Source: Devosia riboflavina (lineage in GTDB: Bacteria; Pseudomonadota; Alphaproteobacteria; Rhizobiales; Devosiaceae). Taken from it: DNA of 64,000 nucleotides. The position numbers and the translations under genes are program-made. The stretch covers positions 186,001 through 250,000 of the forward strand of contig NZ_JQGC01000003.1 of NCBI RefSeq assembly GCF_000743575.1, read 5' to 3'. The notes beneath the pieces are model-generated. The model was not told the origin of the DNA. It worked only from the letters and a program-made list of their open reading frames with translations, and did no database searches. Below are positions 56,053-63,304 of the stretch, piece after piece (positions within the stretch are counted from its first letter, which is position 1; each line of letters opens with the position of its first letter).

Positions 56053-56840
56053 TGCGCTCGCTGCTCTATGTGCCGGCCGACCAGGACCGGTTCATCGCAA
56101 AAGCGCATCTGCGGGGCGCAGATGCGGTCATTCTCGATCTTGAGGATTCTGTCGCGGAAGACCGCAAGGATTTTGCGCGGAGCAATCTTGGCGAGGCGGT
56201 AAAAAGCCTGCGGCAGGGCTCGGGCGCTGTGGCGGTGCGGATCAATTCGGGGGTTGAGGCCGATGTGGCGGCCGCGCTTGGTGCGGGGGTGGACCTGTTG
56301 GTTTTTCCCAAGGCCAACTCTGTGGCTGCGGTGGATGAGCTCGACACGATGATGCGGCGGCATGGCGGGGAAGAAATCCCGGTGCTGGGCACGATCGAGA
56401 GCCCGGCGGGCGTGCTGGATGCGGCGGCGATCTGCCGGCATCCGAGACTTCAGGCGATCAATCTGGGCAGCGAGGATTTTGCACTGGAGCTGGGCGGGAT
56501 GCCGGACCCGGATGTGCTGCGCGTGCCAAAACTGCTGGTGCATTATGCGGCCAAGGCGGCAGGGAAACGCTCGCTGGGGCTGCTAAGATCGATTGCCGAT
56601 TATGCAGATATGGAAGCCATCGCCGAGGCGGCGCGGGAGGCGCGGCGGCATGGATTTGATGGGGCAACCTGCGTACATCCTTCGGCGGTGCCGCTGCTGA
56701 ATGCGGCGTTTGCGCCGAGTGTCGCGGAGATCGAGTGGGCTCGGGCGGTGATGACGACCGAGGGGACGGTAAGCCTTGATGGCAAGATGATCGACAAGCC
56801 GTTGCGGGATCGGGCGGCGGCGATTTTGCGGCAGGTGTAG
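56052..56840 (+). CDS. CitE/HpcH-type CoA-ester lyase
   Basis: A 262-residue class II-type, magnesium-dependent lyase of the citrate lyase beta/HpcH family. It begins RSLLYVPADQDRFIAKA; the arginine RINS site and the metal-binding pair GTIESPAGVLDA (Glu) and LGSEDFALELGG (Asp) are present, and HPSAVPLLNAAFAPS ends the barrel. Such enzymes cleave malyl-, citramalyl- or 3-hydroxyacyl-CoA compounds. Paired directly with a CaiB-type CoA-transferase it resembles the activation-and-cleavage pairs used for C4-C5 hydroxydiacids such as citramalate or methylmalate. Confidence 0.9.
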   Translation: MRSLLYVPADQDRFIAKAHLRGADAVILDLEDSVAEDRKDFARSNLGEAVKSLRQGSGAVAVRINSGVEADVAAALGAGVDLLVFPKANSVAAVDELDTMMRRHGGEEIPVLGTIESPAGVLDAAAICRHPRLQAINLGSEDFALELGGMPDPDVLRVPKLLVHYAAKAAGKRSLGLLRSIADYADMEAIAEAAREARRHGFDGATCVHPSAVPLLNAAFAPSVAEIEWARAVMTTEGTVSLDGKMIDKPLRDRAAAILRQV

Positions 56841-56876
56841 GCCGCGCAGAGGCGGCAATCCTGGGTCCGAAACGGA

Positions 56877-56907
56877 GGTCCCCGCTTTCGCGGGGATGAC
56901 ACGGTGG
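56877..56907. repeat. Palindromic intergenic repeat, family B (partial copy)
   Basis: 31 bp identical to 50402-50432, containing CCCCGC-TTTC-GCGGGG. Only the second half of the longer family B element at 50360-50432 is present. Confidence 0.65.
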
Positions 56908-56932
56908 GTGTTTGGGCGCCGATTCCCGAACA

Positions 56933-57005
56933 GTCGTCGGGCTCGTCCCGGCAATCCACTCCCGAGGGAGCATGGACCACCGGGACGAGCCCGGTGGTGA
57001 CGATG
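56933..57005. repeat. Palindromic intergenic repeat, family A (copy 2, opposite orientation)
   Basis: About 73 bp that, in reverse complement, align with the element at 48671-48754: the same ACCACCGGG-type hairpin, the TGGTCCATG junction and the GGATTGCC segment are kept, while the middle has changed. It lies between the lyase gene and the convergent inositol-phosphatase-like gene. Confidence 0.6.
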
Positions 57006-57048
57006 GAGGGAGAAGTTGGGGCTATCAGTCCGGCTCCAGTCGGAGGAA

Positions 57049-57861
57049 TCAGGCGGCCGGGTTCTTCTGCGGCACCTCCCGAAGATGGTCGAGGAGGAAG
57101 GCGTGGGTCGCGGGGTTGGCGACGACGAGAACGCCGGTTTTTTCAAAGGTTTCCGGGCCGCGGCCCCACCAGTCGGTGACGATGCCGCCGGCTTCTTCGA
57201 CGAGCAGGATGCCGGCAGCGGTGTCGACGAAGCCGGTTTCTTCGAAATAGCCGGTCAGACGACCACAGGCGACCCAGGCGCAGGAATTGGCAGCGCTGCC
57301 GACGATGCGGACGGCGCCGATGGGGGCGCGGATGGCGTCGAGGCGGGCGTAAGCACCTGGATGTAATGAGAGATTTGGCGTGGGGAGGCCCGTGCCGACG
57401 CACATCATGGCAACGTCGGTGGAACGGCTGACATGGAGGCGCTCGCCGTTGAGGAAGGCACCCTGCCCTTTTATGGCCGTGAACATCTCGTCGGCGACGG
57501 GGTCGTAGACGAGGCCGCAGATGGTTTCATTGCCACGACGCAGGGCAATGGTGATGGTATAGTGCTGGCCATTCAAGAAGTTAGTGGTGCCGTCGATGGG
57601 GTCAACGAGCCAGCGATGGGTTTCGTCGTCGCGCTCGGCGGGGGCGAATTCCTCGCCGGTCAGGCCCCACGGGTACCGAGAAAGAAGGCGGTCGCGGATC
57701 AGGGTTTCGGAATCGCGGTCGGCATCGGAGACGAAGTCACCCGGGCCCTTTACGCCGATCTCCAGATCGCGAAAACGCTTGAAATGTTCGAGGGTTAGCG
57801 CGCCGGCCTCGCGGGTGGTGGCGACCATGTCGGCGAGGATGGCGTTGTAATCGTGGCTCAT
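57049..57861 (-). CDS. Inositol monophosphatase family protein
   Basis: A 270-residue magnesium-dependent phosphatase. The characteristic motifs are GDFVSDADRDSE (about 41-52), LTGEEF, WLVDPIDGTTNFL (about 84-96) and FVDTAAGILLVEEAGG (about 214-229). The family hydrolyses inositol phosphates, fructose bisphosphate, histidinol phosphate or PAP. Its stop lies at 57049 and its start overlaps the GDPD-like gene's stop. With the glycerophosphodiesterase-like gene beside it, a role in releasing inositol or another polyol from an imported phosphate is plausible. Confidence 0.88.
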   Translation of the reverse strand: MSHDYNAILADMVATTREAGALTLEHFKRFRDLEIGVKGPGDFVSDADRDSETLIRDRLLSRYPWGLTGEEFAPAERDDETHRWLVDPIDGTTNFLNGQHYTITIALRRGNETICGLVYDPVADEMFTAIKGQGAFLNGERLHVSRSTDVAMMCVGTGLPTPNLSLHPGAYARLDAIRAPIGAVRIVGSAANSCAWVACGRLTGYFEETGFVDTAAGILLVEEAGGIVTDWWGRGPETFEKTGVLVVANPATHAFLLDHLREVPQKNPAA

Positions 57862-58694
57862 GATGCGAGGGCCGCGATGAGCCCCTCCGGGTCGTCGGTG
57901 GTGATCTGGTCGACTTTGAGCGCCAGGAGGCGCCGGACTTTTGGGAGAGTCGTGTCGTCGACTGTGCGGATGGTCCAGGCGTCGATGCGCCGGCCGGCGG
58001 CGTGAATGGGCGCCACGATGTCAAAGCCCGCGGCGTCGGCTTCGAGCACGATGTCGTAGGCGAGGTAGATCATTTCGGCGTCGGGCGCGGTGTTGAGGGC
58101 GTCGTTGATGAATGCCGAGAAGTCACCCGTGGCTTTCAGACGGGCGAGGGATTCGCCGTAGCAAGGGTCGTAGCCGGTGCGCAGATTGGGGGCCGAGTTC
58201 GCTAGCAGACTGATAGCATCGAAGTCGCCGCCCGAGAGAATGAGTGAACGCGCGACAGGGCCGACGGTGGCGCCGAAATTGGCGACCACTTCCGGGGTGA
58301 GGGCCGCGCAATCTTCCTTGAAATCGAGCTGCAGCAGCGCATCGGGATTCGGCTGGTTTTGCGCGAGCAGGCCGCAGAGGTCTTCGAGCAGCATCACCTT
58401 GTCGGCGATGGGCTGCCCATCGCTGCCGCGCAGGTGCAAATCGCGGAGGACTGCGGCCGGCGTTTCGCGCACGAGGCCAGACCCGGTGGTCTCTTCTTCG
58501 AGCGAGAAGTTATGGAGGATAGCACAGCCGTGGCCGGCGTGGATAACCAGGTCCACCTCGACGCTGGCGCCGAGGCGCATGGCTTCCAATATGCGGCTGC
58601 CGGTGAAGACTGGGTCAGAGGCCTTGCGGCGGCCGCGGTGCCATTTGAGCCAGGTGCGGTGACCGCCCTGTTCGATATGGAGCGGGTCGCTCAT
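57858..58694 (-). CDS. Glycerophosphodiester phosphodiesterase-like (GDPD fold) protein
   Basis: A 278-residue TIM-barrel protein with GDPD motifs: WHRGRRK (His19, Arg20), EVDL (Glu46, Asp48) and ILHN (His61), then LLQLDFKED. The usual HD after the third histidine is HN here, so specificity could differ from glycerophosphodiester phosphodiesterases. TWTIRTVDDTTLP-like segment near the C-terminus fits the barrel. No signal peptide: the protein is cytoplasmic. It overlaps both neighbours (ATPase and phosphatase genes) by four bases, so the three are one translation unit. Confidence 0.85.
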   Translation of the reverse strand: MSDPLHIEQGGHRTWLKWHRGRRKASDPVFTGSRILEAMRLGASVEVDLVIHAGHGCAILHNFSLEEETTGSGLVRETPAAVLRDLHLRGSDGQPIADKVMLLEDLCGLLAQNQPNPDALLQLDFKEDCAALTPEVVANFGATVGPVARSLILSGGDFDAISLLANSAPNLRTGYDPCYGESLARLKATGDFSAFINDALNTAPDAEMIYLAYDIVLEADAAGFDIVAPIHAAGRRIDAWTIRTVDDTTLPKVRRLLALKVDQITTDDPEGLIAALAS

Positions 58695-59731
58695 GCCTCG
58701 CTCCGGAAAATCTGCTTGTTGTCGCGATAGGCGGCGACGGCGCGGGGGGCGAGGTTGACGCCCTGACCGTTTTTGAACTGGCCGGGGTGATCAACCATGG
58801 CTTTTACGCGGGTGCCGTCGGGCAGGTTGAGATCGAGGAGGCCGTGGGTGCCATAATCGGTGACCCGGTGGACCTTTGCGGCACCCGGTTCGGCGGCGAC
58901 GAGATCGAGGGCTTCGGGGCGGATGGCGAGGGTTGCCGGGCCGTCGGCGACGGCGAGCGGATGGCTGAAGCTGGCGCGGGTGAAAGTGCCGTTGGAGACG
59001 GTGCCTTCGATCAGGTTCATCGTGCCGATGAAGCCGGCGACGAAGGGGGTTTGGGGATCGCGGTAGACGACGTCGGGGCGGTCGATCTGCTCGGTGCGGC
59101 CATCGCGCATGACGACGATGCGGTCGGCCATGGAGAGGGCTTCGTCCTGGCCGTGGGTCACGAACAGGGTGGTGATGCCGACGCGCTGCTGGATGTCGCG
59201 GACTTCTTCACGCAGGCGCTCGCGCAGGTGCTGGTCGAGGCTGGCAAAGGGTTCGTCGAGCAGCAGGATTTTGGGTTCGAGCACGAGCGAACGGGCAAGG
59301 GCGACGCGCTGCTGCTGGCCGCCGGACAATTGGGTGACGCGGCGCGAGCCATAGCCGCCGAGGCCTACGAGTTCGAGCACGGCTTCAACCCGGCGCTTGA
59401 TCTCGTCGGCCGGGAGGCGACGCAGTTTCAGGCCAAAGGCTAGGTTTTTGAAGACGTCCATATGGGTCCAGAGCGCGTGACTCTGGAACACCATGCCAGT
59501 GGGACGTTTTTCCGGCGGCATATGGGTGATGTCCTGGCCGTCGATGGTGATGAGGCCCGAGGTTGGCTGTTCAAAACCGCCAACCATGCGCAGGAGCGTC
59601 GACTTGCCGGAGCCCGAGGGGCCGAGGAGGCAGACGAGTTCGCCATCGGCCACTTCGAGCGAGAAGGAGTCCACGGCCTTGGTGCCGCCGGGGAAGAGCT
59701 TTGTGACGTCTTTGATAGTCAGAACGGACAT
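58691..59731 (-). CDS. PotA/FbpC-type ABC transporter ATP-binding protein
   Basis: A 346-residue ATPase. Walker A is GPSGSGKST, signature LSGGQQQRVALARSLVLEP, Walker B ILLLDEPFASLDQ, and H-loop FVTHGQDEALSMADR, with a C-terminal TOBE region. I use the ATG at 59731 because AAGGAA precedes it; an upstream open frame has no ribosome site. It belongs to the putrescine/iron (PotABCD/FbpABC) type of importer, whose binding protein (61804) and permeases (60099, 60929) lie upstream. Confidence 0.93.
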   Translation of the reverse strand: MSVLTIKDVTKLFPGGTKAVDSFSLEVADGELVCLLGPSGSGKSTLLRMVGGFEQPTSGLITIDGQDITHMPPEKRPTGMVFQSHALWTHMDVFKNLAFGLKLRRLPADEIKRRVEAVLELVGLGGYGSRRVTQLSGGQQQRVALARSLVLEPKILLLDEPFASLDQHLRERLREEVRDIQQRVGITTLFVTHGQDEALSMADRIVVMRDGRTEQIDRPDVVYRDPQTPFVAGFIGTMNLIEGTVSNGTFTRASFSHPLAVADGPATLAIRPEALDLVAAEPGAAKVHRVTDYGTHGLLDLNLPDGTRVKAMVDHPGQFKNGQGVNLAPRAVAAYRDNKQIFRSEA

Positions 59732-60098
59732 TTTTATTCCTTCACCTCTCGGGCGGCGGCGAGATTGGCGCGAGGGGCATCGGCCGGAAAGCTGGCGTGG
59801 GATGGGGTGGAGCGCAATGATGGCAGGGGGTGCCAATGGACACCCTCACCCCCAACCGAATTCGCTTCAGCGAATTCGGTGACGCTGCGCGATTCGACCT
59901 CTCCCCCAGAGGGAGAGGTGAGCCGCAACCAGAGAGCTAGCGTGTGCCGGCACCCCCTCCCAACCTCCCCCGTCAAGGGGGAGGTGCTGGATCGAGTTTG
60001 GCGCAGGCAGCGGGTCAAACCCACCGCTGCGGCACCCTCCCCCTTGCGGGGAGGGTTGGGGAGGGGGGCGGGAGCCGAGATGTGTGAGATGGCCACGC
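59732..60098. repeat. Gene-free interval with four consecutive palindromic hairpins
   Basis: 367 bp between the permease stop and the ATPase start in the same operon direction. It holds perfect dyads at CCGAATTCGC/GCGAATTCGG (59856-59879), ACCTCTCCC/GGGAGAGGT (59897-59919), ACCTCCCCC/GGGGGAGGT (59963-59985) and ACCCTCCCC/GGGGAGGGT (60034-60056). An open frame across it is an accident of the repeats. The mosaic looks like an inserted intergenic repeat element. Confidence 0.6.
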
Positions 60099-60926
60099 TC
60101 ATGCGCCAAAGCCCTTGGCGAAGGAGCCGGAATTGACGACGCGGCGCGCGAAGAGGAGGGCGATGAAGCTTGGGACCCAGAGGAGGACCGAGAGCACTGC
60201 GCCATATTGGATGACGGGCTGGTTGTTGATGAAGGAGATCATCAGCACCGGCAGGGTGCGCACCTGGGGCGCGCCGATGAGCCAGGCGCCTTCGGTTTCG
60301 TAGAAGGTGCCGACAAAGCTCAGGAGCAGGGCCGCAGCGATGGTCGGGCCGGCCTGTGGCAGGGTGATCGACCAGAAGACCCGGAGCGGCGAGGCGCCGA
60401 CATCCCTTGCGGCTTCTTCCATGCGGCGGTCGACGGCCTGGAAGGCGGCGACGGGAATCCAGATCATGAAGAGAAGGGTTCCCACGAGCTGGATGAGGAC
60501 GACACCCCAGAAGGTGCCGATGAGATTGAGTTGCAGGAAGATGCCGGCGATGGCGACGAGCAGGCCGAATTTTGGAAAAGCGTGACCGGCGAGAAACGAG
60601 AAAAACAAAATATCGCGGCCGGGGAAGTCGAGGCGGGCGAAGGCGTAGGCCGCGGGCAGGCAGATGATGGCGGAAAGAACCGTCACCGTGGTGGCAAGCG
60701 TCAGGCTCATGGTGATGGAGCTCCAGACGTCGGCCCGGGCCAGCGTCTGGTACCAGAACTTTAGGCCAAATTCCTGCGGGATGACCGAGGGGAAGCGCCA
60801 GACATTGGTGAAGGCCCAGGTGCCGACGACGAGCAGCGGGAAGACGATCACGAGTGTGAGGATGACGGCGAAGGCGATGCCGGTCCAGTCGATCGGCTGT
60901 GAGACTTTGATAGAGGGGGCGCTCAT
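60099..60926 (-). CDS. PotC-type ABC transporter permease
   Basis: Inner-membrane permease of 275 residues with six segments and the EAA loop EAARDVGASPLRVFWSITLPQA (about 187-208). It ends in the FIALLFARRVVNSGSFAKGF segment. It is separated by two bases from the PotB-type gene. It completes a heterodimeric channel for the importer. Confidence 0.92.
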   Translation of the reverse strand: MSAPSIKVSQPIDWTGIAFAVILTLVIVFPLLVVGTWAFTNVWRFPSVIPQEFGLKFWYQTLARADVWSSITMSLTLATTVTVLSAIICLPAAYAFARLDFPGRDILFFSFLAGHAFPKFGLLVAIAGIFLQLNLIGTFWGVVLIQLVGTLLFMIWIPVAAFQAVDRRMEEAARDVGASPLRVFWSITLPQAGPTIAAALLLSFVGTFYETEGAWLIGAPQVRTLPVLMISFINNQPVIQYGAVLSVLLWVPSFIALLFARRVVNSGSFAKGFGA

Positions 60927-60928
60927 TT

Positions 60929-61807
60929 TTAGGGCGTCCTGTTCTTGGCGACGGACCGCACATAGAAGAGCCCGAAGACGATGCAGAAGCCGAACGTGAT
61001 GACGGCCTGGGTGATGGCATTGGTGGGATCGAACAGGTCGCGGAAGGTGCGCTGCATGAACGGACCCATCATTTCCGGCGCGGCGGGACCCAGCACGTAA
61101 GGCAGGGTAAAGGCCGAAAAGATGCCGAGGACGGCGAAGGAAATGGCGACGAGGATCGAATTGGAAATGCGCGGCAGGATGATGTGCCGGAGGAGCGCAA
61201 AGCGCCCTGCCCCGACATCGCGCGCCGCTTCGATGGCCTGATTGGACACATTGCCGAGGCCAGAAAGAAGGATCAGCACCGTCAAGGGGATATTGTCCCA
61301 GACAAGGCCGATGACCGGGCCCCAGGGGGTGAGGTAGGGCGACTTGATCTTGGGGAGGCCCACGGAATTGAGCAGGAGATCGACAGTGCCATTGGGGCCG
61401 AGCACGCGGATGAAGGCGAAGCTCAGGATGATCGAGGGCACGAACATCGGGAAGATGGCGAGGCCCTGCACATAGGCTGCGATGCGCGAATTGGAAAAGC
61501 GCAGATAAAGCGCGATCGGCAGGCAGATAATCAGCAAGAAAATGGCGCAGACGCCCGTGGTCCAGAGCGTGATGGCAAGGTTCGCCCGGCTATAGGGATC
61601 GCTGGCGAAGAACTGGTAGCTCGAGACCGAAAGGGCGCGCCCGCCATCGGGCGTCGGCAGCCAGAGGGTCTGGATCACAGCCGAAATGATCGGCCAGATG
61701 ATGAGCCAGAGAACGAGCAGGACGGGGGCGGCCACGAGCAAGAGGCCGATCGGCCTCTTGCGTTGCGTGGGTGCGGGCGCCAAGGCGCCCGCGTCTGTAG
61801 TGGTCAC
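60929..61807 (-). CDS. PotB-type ABC transporter permease
   Basis: Inner-membrane permease of 292 residues starting at a GTG (61807) whose first bases overlap the stop of the binding-protein gene (GTGA). The first membrane segment is IGLLLVAAPVLLVLWLIIW and the EAA loop is EAARDVGAGRFALLRHIILPRI. The alternative longer frame runs into the binding-protein gene and is rejected. Family: Fe3+/spermidine/2-aminoethylphosphonate/phosphodiester importers. Confidence 0.92.
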   Translation of the reverse strand: MTTTDAGALAPAPTQRKRPIGLLLVAAPVLLVLWLIIWPIISAVIQTLWLPTPDGGRALSVSSYQFFASDPYSRANLAITLWTTGVCAIFLLIICLPIALYLRFSNSRIAAYVQGLAIFPMFVPSIILSFAFIRVLGPNGTVDLLLNSVGLPKIKSPYLTPWGPVIGLVWDNIPLTVLILLSGLGNVSNQAIEAARDVGAGRFALLRHIILPRISNSILVAISFAVLGIFSAFTLPYVLGPAAPEMMGPFMQRTFRDLFDPTNAITQAVITFGFCIVFGLFYVRSVAKNRTP

Positions 61808-62955
61808 GAGGCAGGGTCCACGTTCGGAGCAACGGCGCGGTACCAACCATCATTGATGGCCGTTTCCCATTTGCCGCCCGGGAAGGTCGGGATGGAGGCC
61901 GGGATGATGTCGGCAAACTTCTCGCGCAGATCGGCGGAGATATAGTCCCAGCTGACGCCGGGGAAGCCGCCGAGTTCGGTGAGAACGGCAGACTGGATTT
62001 CCTCGGTGAGGAGGAAGTCGGCCAAGAGCAGCGCCGAATCCTTGTTGGCGCCGTTGGAGAGCACGGCGATATAGGTGAAGCCGCCGGGCAGGCCGAGATC
62101 CTGAAGCTGGACGAGGCCGGTGGTTTCCGGGAGAACGCCCTGGGCGATGGCCGAGAGAGCCTGATCGGACCAGGCCGGGATCATGGTGACGGCCGACTGG
62201 CCGAGCAGCTGCAGCGACTGGGTATTGCCCGACGTATAAGCGCCGCCTTCGAAGAGCGAGGGGGCGAGGTCGTTGAGCATTGCAAAGGCCGGCGTCAGGG
62301 CCTGTTCGGCAAATTCGGGGGTGAAGTTGTCGACGGTAAACTTCTTCGGATCGTTGCCATTGGCTTCAAAAATGGCGCGACGAACGAAGTTGCCACCCGA
62401 ACCGCCCTTGTTGGGACGATTGTAGATGAACTGGCCCGGGTTTGCCTTGATCCAGGTGACGAGGTCAGCCCAGGTCTTCGGCACGGAGGCCGGATCGAGC
62501 TTGGTGGTGTCGTAAGCGAGGAGAACCTGCGAACCGCGATAGGCGAGGCGGGTCGGGATGTCGTTGGCGAGCGGGTTGACCTTGGAATAGTTGGAAAGGC
62601 CGGCGGCTGCGAAATCGACGAAGAGACCCTTGTCGATGGCGCCAGCATTGACGCGGGTATCATAGCCTTCAAAGAGGTCGGCCTGCGGATCGGCACCGCT
62701 GGCAAGCGCTGCGAGAGCGCGGTCGCCGATGGCGGCAACGCCCGGACCGTCGCCACCGTCAACGAGGTTGAGCGTGATGCCGGCATGGGCGGCTTCGAAT
62801 TTGGGCTTCACCACATTGGTCCAGAAGTCGATGACGTTCTGGTCCGAGGTGAAATAGACGTCAATCACGCCTTCGGCGGCGAAGGCCATGCGCGGCATAA
62901 TCGTGACGCCGGCCGTGACGGCAGCGGCGGAAATCAGGAAATGGCGGCGTTTCAT
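61804..62955 (-). CDS. PotD/FbpA-type periplasmic binding protein
   Basis: A 383-residue binding protein with a signal that contains RR (MKRRHFLISAAAVTAGVTIMPRMAFAAE) and may use Tat export. The mature part begins GVIDVYFTSDQNVIDFWTN, like the SBP_bac_6/8 family (iron, polyamine, phosphonate and phosphodiester ligands). GGGAGAA precedes the ATG at 62955. The linked inositol-phosphatase-like and GDPD-like enzymes suggest a phosphorylated polyol or a glycerophosphodiester as ligand (inference). Confidence 0.9.
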   Translation of the reverse strand: MKRRHFLISAAAVTAGVTIMPRMAFAAEGVIDVYFTSDQNVIDFWTNVVKPKFEAAHAGITLNLVDGGDGPGVAAIGDRALAALASGADPQADLFEGYDTRVNAGAIDKGLFVDFAAAGLSNYSKVNPLANDIPTRLAYRGSQVLLAYDTTKLDPASVPKTWADLVTWIKANPGQFIYNRPNKGGSGGNFVRRAIFEANGNDPKKFTVDNFTPEFAEQALTPAFAMLNDLAPSLFEGGAYTSGNTQSLQLLGQSAVTMIPAWSDQALSAIAQGVLPETTGLVQLQDLGLPGGFTYIAVLSNGANKDSALLLADFLLTEEIQSAVLTELGGFPGVSWDYISADLREKFADIIPASIPTFPGGKWETAINDGWYRAVAPNVDPAS

Positions 62956-63304
62956 CGTGTTCTCCCATATGGGTAGCCCCAAGAGCTACCCTAGCTGCGC
63001 TGGCGACGGAGTCCATGAGCCGGCAAGGCCGACAAGCCGATGCGCACCAGCCCGCATCCGCAAACTCTGATGGAACTCCCCTCCTCTGCTGCGTCGCGCG
63101 GGGCAATTCCGAATTCTCTGTCGGATATTGCCGGCCACGCAACGCGCATGCATAGACAACACCGAATGACGCTTGCACACAAGTGCATTTGCATCTCTTT
63201 CGGTGAAGCTAGATATTTGGCTTCGATAACGCTTTCATGACAGCGTGTTCATTGCGCGCGTGTGCAACGCTGTGCAAGGGGCAAAACGAGCCCGGCCGGA
63301 CCGG
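62956..63304 (-). promoter_or_regulatory. Promoter region of the PotD-type importer operon
   Basis: 349 bp without a gene between the LacI regulator and the importer operon on the same strand. TCGATAACGCTTTCA (63223-63237) resembles a LacI-family operator. Direct repeats TGTGCAA (63261-63267 and 63271-63277) and an inverted TTGCACA (63173-63179) also occur. No exact match to the operators of the other two LacI proteins was seen. Confidence 0.4.

Noticed and set aside
59856..60056. Tandem hairpins considered as a CRISPR array
   Set aside because: The stems differ in sequence and spacing, and no constant repeat with unique spacers is present.
59734..61020. 428-residue minus-strand open frame
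   Set aside because: Runs through hairpin repeats and an overlapping frame of the PotC-type permease; proline/arginine-rich shadow composition.
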